Shown here one piece after another: positions 56,364-64,000 of a stretch of 64,000 nucleotides of DNA. Under the pieces are notes generated by a model. It was not told the DNA's origin. It saw nothing but the letters and a program-made list of their open reading frames with translations, and did not search any database. The stretch lies in contig CP099419.1 of assembly GCA_024114885.1 (NCBI GenBank), positions 4,464,001-4,528,000 of the forward strand, written 5' to 3'. The DNA comes from Septoria linicola. Lineage: Eukaryota > Ascomycota > Dothideomycetes > Mycosphaerellales > Mycosphaerellaceae. Positions within the stretch are counted from its first letter, which is position 1, and every line of letters begins with the position of its first letter. The translations under genes and the position numbers were made by a program.

Positions 56364-57071
56364 GCTGGACCGCCGTGGTCCATCGAAGAGATGATAAAGG
56401 CTAGCATAGCGCTATCACTTGGAATCTGCACCATGCTTGTGATTCTCAATTCACTTCGGCAGGTTCATCAGCATAGTCAAAGGGTGCATAACTGACTCTG
56501 GTGCTCTTAGACCCTTGCAGGGGCGAAAGCCGTTCACTCAGTCTCTTGCATCGTAGACCACACTCCTCTAACCAGAGATCGTCGATTGTGGTCAAAGTTC
56601 CAGGTCGTGCTGCACAATTCAGTTGCTAAGCCGAGTTGCAGTGCTGCGTTTGCTCAATAGTTCTGCTACATCACGACGAAATTGTAGCTGTCGATTTGGA
56701 GAGCATGTATCTCTTGCTCTTGACTCGCGTTGTCACTCTCCTGGACCTTGGTGCTCCATGTATACTCTCTCTGAACAGTCTTATCATGCTATGCCTCAGC
56801 GCGACATGCTGCTGCTCCTCCAACTAGGGCTTCACGATAAATGCTCATTTCTGGGCGTTTGTAGCAGTCGTAGTGCTGACATCGCCGAAGTGGCGGACAG
56901 CCCAGCCTCATGCACTATTCATCTCTGACCCCTGTCAAGACGTCTGCACCCGCGGCCCGCAGCTCTTAGCGCCTTTGTATTCTGTATATGTTTTACAACT
57001 CCTTCTTCCTCTTTTCAACATCAACCACAACATCAAACCAGACGATATCGGTCGTGCTTCCACGAATCTCA
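56364..57071. other. intergenic, nothing recognised
   Basis: About 700 bp before the first F-box gene. An in-frame upstream ATG exists at 56988, but the 28 residues it would add are Ser/Thr-rich and look like translated 5' UTR. Confidence 0.5.
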
Positions 57072-57749
57072 ATGGACAACACCGCAATGGCAGCACTCAG
57101 CTTCAACGACCTTCCAGCAGAGCTGCAGCTCAACATCCTCTCGAGTCTGCCGGCACGCGAGGTCCAGCGCAGTCGTCGAGTCTGTAAAGAATGGCGAGAT
57201 GTTATCGACTTGACCTCGAACCAGCCACTACTCCCCAAAGTCACCGAGTCTCGCGAACACGTCCGTCTGAAAGACTCATTTTTCTCGATCTTCCCAGCAG
57301 ACGACGACGACCCAAACACCACTTTCTTGGACACTATCATCCACTTCTTCAACGCCGTCGGCTTCAACCTCTACAGCAACCGCCCCACTGAAGACCTCGT
57401 CGCACTCTACTGGGCGCGCCACATCCTCCCCAAGCGCGCAGCAGCTACCAACACCCCACTGCACCACATCTGGGGTACTTGGCGCGAATTGAGCTCAGAG
57501 CGTCATTGGCACTCTCCAAGCCTTCATATCTATGCTCATACACACCCACACCTCAACCAACTTCCCAGAGTACCACAAGAGGCGCGGCGAAAAGGGCAAC
57601 CCACCCGAGAACAACAACAACATCACTGCAATCTTCTCCGACCAAGCTTATCTCCAAACAGAAATCTGCGGCTTCGACGGCGCGGGAAGTTGATGGGCCC
57701 GCTTGTCAAGGCAGCGCTTCTCGAAGATCTTGAACTTGCCCACCATTGA
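57072..57749 (+). pseudogene. F-box protein gene with frameshifted 3' end
   Basis: The F-box is clear at the N-terminus: LPAELQLNILSSLPAREVQRSRRVCKEWRDVI. An intron of about 94 bp (57475-57568; GTACTT to TTCCCAG) restores a good frame, EYHKRRGEKGNPPENNNN, followed by DQAYLQTEICGFDG. That frame ends at a TGA at 57691-57693. The C-terminal signature GPLVKAALLEDLEL, shared with the next gene (DPLLKAALMDEVYL), sits one frame away at 57687-57749. So a one-base indel near 57690, plus loss of part of the middle, has broken the gene; without the indel it would be an ordinary member. F-box proteins recruit targets to SCF ubiquitin ligases. Confidence 0.62.
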
Positions 57750-58770
57750 GCATAGCTCTAGGTGGTAATACAAGCAGGCGTGATGTGGAGCAGTCGAAGT
57801 CGAGCGGGGAGGAAGGAACGAGGCCGGTCGGCACGGACGCGATTTGGGTCCTCTGTTGCATGGCGAGGTTTCTTGTTCTGCTTTGTCTGTTGCGTGTACT
57901 GCTTGCTTTGGGCGTCTTGTAATGATTGTTGAACAATTCAGTGCTGCTAAAGCCTCTCTCCTCCGGTGCGTTTTCTTCTGATAGCGACTCCCTATTCATC
58001 GAGCCTTCCACAAACATTTACGGGCTGCAACTCATACTGCCATCGTATGAGTGGCATATCCTTTGGATGTTATCGCTGGAGTACTGCCCAGGTCGGATGG
58101 CTTAGTGAAATTACGACTGTTCGATTCTGTTTCGTCTGCTTTCGGTCCAAGACTATCTAGGCGTGTGAGATACTCAAAGGCGTAATCATGGACGGATTGG
58201 TCTTGACTCCGCTACTCATGGCTGCCGCGCCTAAGGACTTAGTGTCTGTCTAAGCATGAAAAGAGCGTGTAGGCTGTCCTCTTTGTTGCGTAGCATGCTT
58301 CTTGTACTTTGTCCGGCTTTGTCCTCTTCGTCTGCTGTTCACCTTAGTTTGTCTTGTGTTTCGTCAGACCCTGATCATTCTCCTTCCTGTCACTCCTCTT
58401 GGAAAACCCTAAAACCTATGATGACCCTTAGCTTGCAAGTGGCATGCATCAGAAGGCAGCTTCCAGCTTGCCAAATCGCGACATCACTGACAGTTGCTCA
58501 CTTTCTCGCTAGGACAATGCTGTAACTGAGGTGCGCTTTGCGATTCACCTCTTTTGTACAGTGTGATAATCCAAGGGGAGGTGAATGGTCCCCTAAAAGG
58601 AGGCCCGTGCCCTCCAAGCTCTTGTTCTTACTCGACATCTTCTTCTAATCTTTCGCCTTCATCTTTAGCCCTAGCAACGACTCGTGTCACGATAAATTGA
58701 CACTAACAGTAGAGATCTACATCTAACGCTGCTGAAGCTTAGCGCAGCCATAAACACACACACCGCGATA
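57750..58770. other. intergenic, nothing recognised
   Basis: About 1 kb between the two F-box genes. Short frames only. Confidence 0.5.
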
Positions 58771-59700
58771 ATGCCTGAGTTCCTCGATCTCGCCGTGGAG
58801 CTGCAATTGCACATTCTGAGCTTCAACACACCACAAGAAGCGCAGCGCATACGCGCCGTTTGTCGAGATCTTCGCGATATTGTCGACACGAACAAGACTC
58901 AGCTCGCTACAAGCTTCATAAACGCCGCCAGAAAGACAATTACCGCTGACCTCCACTCCCGCTTCCCTCCATCCGGCAAGATCGACTACCTCGAGTTCAT
59001 TAACAAAGTGCTTACTCGACGTGGTTTGTGGCTCTGGAGCGACATGCCATGGCTCATCATTGAAAACGCTGCAGGAGCCTGGGCATTTCAGCAGCTGGGC
59101 ATTCCTTCCACGCGAGGAGAGCAAACTTTCGAGCAGAAGTGCTTCTGTGCGTGTCTTGTGCAGATAGGCTTCCAGCTTCTTCTCTTGCACATGACACTTC
59201 ATCTTCCTGGCGTATCTTTCAAGGACGACTTTTGGAACAATTTTCCAATTTACGGGCTGGAAAACTAATTGTGCTTTCCGCGGAATGTCGGTCAGCAGCC
59301 GGATCCGGTGCTAGCAGAAGCTGTTACCGAGGATCAGGTTCGATCGTGGTGGTCGTTCGTTCACGATACGCCAGGTGGGTACTCCAAGGCTCAGGTCGTG
59401 TTGGACGAGCAGCCTGATCAGCCACGCTCAATCGAGAATTTTGTATATGTGTACCTAAAGGACACAGCCACATCTTCTCTCGAGGACGAGTTCTCTGGCA
59501 GATCGAAGGTCATCCGAGGTACAGGAGGCTCGAAGGTAGTGGCTTCGTTTGGTCTACCAGAAGTCAGGTCCTTTCAGAATGTTACAGGTTACTGCGTTCG
59601 TTCGGGATGGGGTGTGGAGAAGATTGTTTCTATGGTCAAAGGGCAGAGCATGGACCCACTGCTCAAGGCCGCTTTGATGGACGAGGTATACCTGTACTAG
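58771..59700 (+). CDS. F-box protein, paralogue of the upstream gene
   Basis: Exons 58771-59211 and 59296-59700 give 281 residues. The N-terminal F-box reads LAVELQLHILSFNTPQEAQRIRAVCRDLRDIV. The middle has helices WLIIENAAGAWAFQQLG and FCACLVQIGFQLLLLHMTL. After the intron come DQVRSWWSFVHDTPG and the C-terminal signature DPLLKAALMDEVYL shared with the upstream gene. A TAA at 59266-59268 lies in the same frame and would truncate the protein; the 84-bp intron proposed here (GTATCT donor, ACTAAT branch-like site, GTCAG acceptor) removes it. Without splicing the gene would be a stop-interrupted pseudogene. It is probably an SCF substrate adaptor. Confidence 0.65.
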
Positions 59701-59854
59701 CGGGTTCAATCCTTGTTCGCATCAGGTCGGTAGCGAGTGGTAAGTGGAAAATCGAATCGGATCTGGAGGAGGGCCTCGGAGGACCAGAAGAAGTATGAAG
59801 GCTTGCAGATCTCTCACAGGGAAATCGTTGAGTGTGCTTGGAGAGCGATCGGAG

Positions 59855-59864
59855 GGTAGTAGCA
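59855..59864. repeat. left copy of 10-bp target-site-like duplication
   Basis: ggtagtagca immediately before the inverted end tagaagttgaat. The identical 10 bp follows the right end. The expected footprint of transposon insertion. Confidence 0.65.
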
Positions 59865-59975
59865 TAGAAGTTGAATGATGAATAGCCATTCAGGGATTCA
59901 ATTCATTCAATCGTTGAATGAATTTGAATGCTTTAGCCCCTGAATATTATAAATATTCAAGATTCAATAGGAATA

Positions 59976-61290
59976 GTAGTACTAATCTACTTAGCGCCAA
60001 GCTTAGCCTATACTCTTATAGATAGCTATTAATATACTATTCGTATTACTAATAAGCGCTAAGTCCAAGCGTACGTTTAGTAGCGCTAGGCGTACTATTC
60101 TATAGTAATTTAACACTTAGTATACTATCTACCTACTACGATTAAAGCCTTAACTCGTCTTAGTATACTATCTACTATATTATCGATAATTCTATAGTCT
60201 ATTACTCTCTAGGCTCTTAGTAGTACTTCCTATATAATCTCTAGCTATCTTACTTTATTATCTATTATATCTAGGTTAGGACGTAGCTTATAGACCTTCT
60301 ATTTAAGATAGAACTAGATATACTCTATCGGGTTTATATTAGAGCTATACGTAGGCTACGTTATTATAATTATTAACTAATCTTTAAGGAACTAGCGTAT
60401 ATAATAAGCTATATAGATAGAGGCGTTATCTTACTAGAATACCTAGCTATCGTAGTATAGAAATAGGCCCTCTTTAAGTACCTAAGTATAAGATCTTACT
60501 ATATATCCTCCTCTTAGTATATCTAGATCTCGTTCTATAATAATAAGCTCTATATTGTTTATAAGCTTACTAATTAAGTACTAGACTATAATAGAGGCCT
60601 ACTTGCCCTTAGAGTACTCTTTAATCTATACTCTTATCTATTTCTCGTATAGATAACTAAAGGCCTAGAGGCGTTACTTACTAGTCTCCTTCTTAATAGA
60701 ATTTACTAAATAGCTAATCTAACTAGTTTATAGAGCGATATAAGTAGGCCTACTATAGTCGTTAGTAAATATAAGCCTCTATAAGGTATAGACGATATTT
60801 ATACTACTAGTTTTAAAGCCTATAGTTATAAAGGATCGTTCTTAAGACGTCGGTACTAAAATTAATACTAGTATCGTCTCTAATATTCTAATATATTTAC
60901 TTAGAGTTCTTCCTTATAGCGTATACGATTAGGTAAGCGTCTCGAGGAGTATAACTAAGAGAACGACCTTTACGAGGCTTATTCTATACTATATCGTATT
61001 ATCGCGTACTTTATACTATTAAAGAACTAATTTAATAGTCGATTTAGGAACGCGTTCCTTAGTTACGATTAAGGTTATTTAAGCGTTATATTACCTATAC
61101 GACGACGTCTAACGATTATATCTTTAAACTTATCTAAAAGCTAGTAATTAGAAGTACGATTTAGATTAATTTATATAAGAGTAGGACGTTATAGTATAGT
61201 ATAATAGTTAATAGAAGTTACTATAGAGAATACGTTAAGAGTCGCGTATCGCGCTAAGACGTAGACTTAAGCCCTAGTACTATAGTATCG
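59976..61290 (-). pseudogene. RIP-mutated Tc1/mariner transposase, copy 1
   Basis: On the minus strand around 60360-60295, one frame reads PTYSSNINPIEYI then, past a stop, FYLK. This is the conserved 'PxYSPDLNPIExxW' block of Tc1/mariner transposases just before the last catalytic Asp/Glu, with stops where Trp and Gln codons are expected. Stops fill every frame. The ends carry tagtacta and cttagcgc blocks in inverse orientation (about 59976-59996 and 61250-61285), which may be the element's own inverted repeats. Confidence 0.7.
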
Positions 61291-61445
61291 CTACGGAAGT
61301 CTACGTCTTAGCGATACTTTATAATTAAGTAGCTAACTTCAAACGACTATTACGTAGCGAGTAGTCGCTATTTTAACGCTCTGATTATCTTATATAAAAG
61401 TACATTATAAGGGCTTGGATTCTATCTATTTAGATAATATTAATA

Positions 61446-62605
61446 CCTAGTATACTATCTACCTACTACGATTAAAGCCTCAACTCGTCTTAGTATACTA
61501 TCTACTATATTATCGATAATTCTATAGTCTATTACTCTCTAGGCTCTCGGTAGTACTTCCTATATAATCTCTAGCTATCTTACTTTGTTATTTATTACGT
61601 CTAGGTTAGGACGTAGCTCGTAGACCTTCTATTTAAGGTAGAACTAGATATACTCTATCGGGTTTATGTTAGAGCTACACGTAGACTACGTTATTATAAT
61701 TATTAACTAATCCTTAAGGAACTAGCGTATATAATAAGCTATATAGATAGAGGCGTTGTCTTACTAGAATACCTAGCTATTATAGTCTAGAAATAGGCCC
61801 TCTTCGAGTACCTAAGTATAAGATCTTACTATATATCCTCCTCTTAGTATATCTAGATCTCGTTCTATAATAATAAGCTCTATATTGTTCGTACGCTTAC
61901 TAATTAAGTACTAGACTATAATAGAAGCCTACTTACTCTTAGGGTACTCTTTAATCTGTGCTCTTATCTATTTCTCGTATAGATAACTAAAGGCCTAGAG
62001 GCGTTACTTACTAGTCTCTTTCTTAATAGAACACTCGTCGCTAAACAGCTAATCTAACTAGTTTATAGAGCGATATAAGTAGGCCTACTATAGTCGTTAG
62101 CGAGTATAAGCCTCTATAAGGTACGGACGACGTTTATACTACTAGTTTTAAAGCCTATAGTTATAAAGGATCGTTCTTAAGACGTCGGTACTAAAATTAA
62201 TACTAGTATCGTCTCTAATATTCTAATATATCTACTTAGGGTTCTTTCTTATAGCACGTACGATTAGGCGAGCGTCTCGAGGAGTATAACTAAGAGGACG
62301 ACCTTTATAAGGCTTATTCTATACTATATCGCGTACTTTATACTATTAAAGGACTAATTTAATAGTCGATTTAGGAACGCGTTCCTTAGTCGCGATTTAA
62401 GTCGCTATATCGCCTATACGACGACGTCTAACGATTATACCTTTGAACTTATCTAAAAGCTAGTAATTAGGAGCACGATTTGGATTAATTTATATAAGAG
62501 TAGGACGTTATAGTATAGTATAATAGTTAATAGAAGTTACTATAGAGAACGCGTTAAGAGTCGCGTATCGCGCTAAGACGTAGACTTAAGCCCTAGTACT
62601 ATATA
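61446..62605 (-). pseudogene. RIP-mutated Tc1/mariner transposase, copy 2
   Basis: A direct repeat of copy 1 displaced by 1330 bp at its left end and about 1319 bp at its right end. The same transposase block is recognisable around 61690-61625. Differences between the copies are mostly C/T and G/A. It begins at the tatactatctacctactacg segment and ends with gacttaagccctagtact, as copy 1 does. Non-functional. Confidence 0.7.
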
Positions 62606-62694
62606 TACTAATCTTACCTTCTATCCTTACTATAAAAATATTAAATATAACTTCCTAGTAGTATAATAAATAATTATACAAGTTAAATAATAAA

Positions 62695-62935
62695 TAGCTA
62701 TTTAAGAGATTTAATTTATTTAATCGTTAAATAAATTTAAATAATTTAGCCTCTAAATATTATAAATATTTAAGATTTAATAGGATTTCTAGTACTAATC
62801 TACTTAGCGCTAAACTTAGCCTATACTCTTATAGATAGCTATTAATATACTATTTATATTACTAATAAGCGCTAAGTCCGAGCGTACGTTTAGTAGCGCT
62901 AGGCGTACTATCCTATAGATACGCTCGTAGCTCGA
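62695..62935. repeat. direct repeat of the island's left end, fully RIP-converted
   Basis: Repeats 59890-60110 at an offset near 2813 bp. Where the left copy has attcattcaatcgttgaatg, this one has atttatttaatcgttaaata; each change turns a CpA or TpG into TpA. The cttagcgc...gcgctaagtcc...gtagcgctagg segment is conserved. Confidence 0.8.
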
Positions 62936-63137
62936 TAGTACTACTATAACTTAGTCTAAATATACTAAAAGTTAGTAGAAGTTAGGTATTACTAAGATTA
63001 TAGTAGATAGCGCTATAGAATAAGTTATTACTACTACGTATATAGATGATCATTGAATATTTAGAGTGAATATTGCGATTCAATTCAGTAATTGAATTGA
63101 ATCTGAATCTAGGTCATTGAATAACAATATTCAAGAT

Positions 63138-63793
63138 TCAACTTCTATAGGTAGTAGCACCGCTCCGATTTCCGAGATTGGCAAATACTGTCGCAGTATC
63201 ACTGCGTTCGGGTGCAGGCATGCGAGTTCTTGGCCATGGGAGCGGCATTGCAGCTTCGAGTGTTGATTCGGCATGCTTTATGGCTTCTTGTGATATTTCA
63301 GCCTTCGGACCAAATCGAAAAGGCATAGTTTCATAGCAGAAACCTCGATCTCATCGTAGATGTGCGTGATTTACGTGCCGGCATCCACGACTGTGCTGTA
63401 TATCTCGTGGCCGACCATGATCATCTATGCCATGTGTCCCCGACGACGTGCAGCTTTTAAGCATGCCAGAACGAACAGCTGCTGCCAGGCATCAAGTTGT
63501 CCCTGCACATCAACTTTGACATCTGCAATCAATGCGTCCCAAAGCACAGAATTCTGAGCCCATATGACCGCTCTTGCGCTGCCGCCAAGCTTATCGCTTG
63601 CCGAAAGTTGGTCGAGTGCGTCAATTACGGGGAAGCTGAGGTCATATAGTGTGATGTGCTTCCCATCATTCCATGTCGAGAGAAAAGTATGCGATGCTAG
63701 ATGTGCACCGTTCTTCGCGAATCTCTGACAGACGATTCGATAAGTACCTTCTGGCTGGTCGATGGGTCTTGAGCAGTCACAGGCCAGGTCCAT
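63138..63793 (-). pseudogene. possible gene remnant abutting the transposon
   Basis: A 122-codon frame starts at a real ATG (63793) and reads protein-like segments: GTYRIVCQRFAKNG, HTFLSTWNDGKHITLYDLSFP, AVIWAQNSVLWDALIADVKV, then stops after RRRGHMA. A second frame, 63326-63138, reads FGPKAEISQEAIKHAEST and ends inside the transposon. The two could be exons of one gene, but I could not define a convincing intron between them. The last codons and the stop of the second frame are transposon sequence, so if this is a gene, its 3' end is replaced. No family was recognised. Confidence 0.35.
63150..63159. repeat. right copy of 10-bp target-site-like duplication
   Basis: ggtagtagca immediately after the right inverted end, matching the left copy exactly. 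One or two extra bases (ta) between the end and the duplication leave the exact boundary uncertain. Confidence 0.65.
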
Positions 63794-64000
63794 AGCATTG
63801 CCCTGACGGCAGATCTTTCTGGTGGCGAGCGTTGCATGCCATGATGCCTGCAGAATACAGGGCGGAGACTTGCCAGGCTATGTACCATCATATACACCAG
63901 TGTGAACATTCCATAAATGCATAAAGTGCTCGAAATGTCCGAGGACCTCGACTGACGCTGACCTTGGGTCCTCTGAGGACAGAATCGGTGTTGAGGCTGA

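Larger units (their letters stand above)
59865..63149. mobile_element. nested transposon island, RIP-mutated interior
   Basis: The left end reads tagaagttgaat and the right end attcaacttcta, perfect inverse complements over 12 bp, and ggtagtagca repeats directly outside both ends. Outer ~100 bp on each side still contain CpA and TpG; the interior (about 60000-63000) is extremely AT-rich and almost free of CpA and TpG while CpG persists, the signature of repeat-induced point mutation. The inside carries two tandem Tc1/mariner transposase copies and a third partial end. The outer element type cannot be named; a 10-bp duplication would suit a Mutator-like or hAT-like element. Confidence 0.75.

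Noticed and set aside
59700..59735. possible tRNA B-box (ggttcaatcc)
   Set aside because: No matching T-arm stem and no cloverleaf can be drawn around it.

Overview
The window is nuclear DNA of a filamentous ascomycete. The genes have short GT-AG introns (mostly 46-70 bp), are densely packed on both strands with no operons, and match Pezizomycotina versions of NOP1, RPL17, RNR2, TOM40 and the polarity factor Tea4/Bud14. The style of the proteins (many Ser/Pro-rich disordered regions, small secreted Cys-rich proteins, a RIP-mutated transposon island) suggests a Dothideomycete, possibly a Mycosphaerella relative. That placement is inference; no marker gene here fixes it.

Layout. 1-860: two minisatellites (20-bp and about 22-bp units). 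1277-4717 (-): Tea4/Bud14-type SH3 protein. 4718-12033 is gene-poor and broken: the tail of a membrane protein, a PGAP4-like glycosyltransferase with no in-frame ATG before its conserved N-terminal sequence, and a secreted Cys-rich protein whose N-terminus is out of frame. 12034-20192: a DUF3632-like protein, an HMG-box factor, fibrillarin and ribosomal protein L17 (uL22) divergently transcribed from a 238-bp promoter, and a TFC7-type histidine phosphatase. 20650-27752: a small secreted protein, a very long coiled-coil protein, and divergent from it a low-complexity protein built from an internal duplication that includes an intron. 28012-42395: WDR44-type WD40 protein, ribonucleotide reductase small subunit, a coiled-coil protein, a type II membrane protein with a lysozyme-like ectodomain, a DUF676-type lipase and TOM40. 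42776-50778: a kinase pseudogene lacking its catalytic core, a small charged protein, a secreted Cys/Ser/Thr-rich protein and a large CorA-like Mg2+ transporter with a probable 1-nt frameshift. 51531-59700: secreted Asp-box beta-propeller, S10 carboxypeptidase pseudogene, AKR7-type reductase and two related F-box genes, one broken. 59865-63149: an AT-rich nested transposon island with two RIP-mutated Tc1/mariner transposase copies, flanked by inverted ends and a 10-bp direct repeat. 63138-63793 (-): a possible gene remnant abutting the transposon.

How it fits together. The left and middle thirds are ordinary housekeeping chromosome. The accessory part (5-12 kb and 42.7-64 kb) is rich in gene decay: at least five genes carry frameshifts, stops or deletions, and the decay increases toward the RIP island. 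Exon boundaries were derived by hand from splice-site consensus plus reading-frame continuity; frame arithmetic was checked for every spliced gene, but no transcript data were available.
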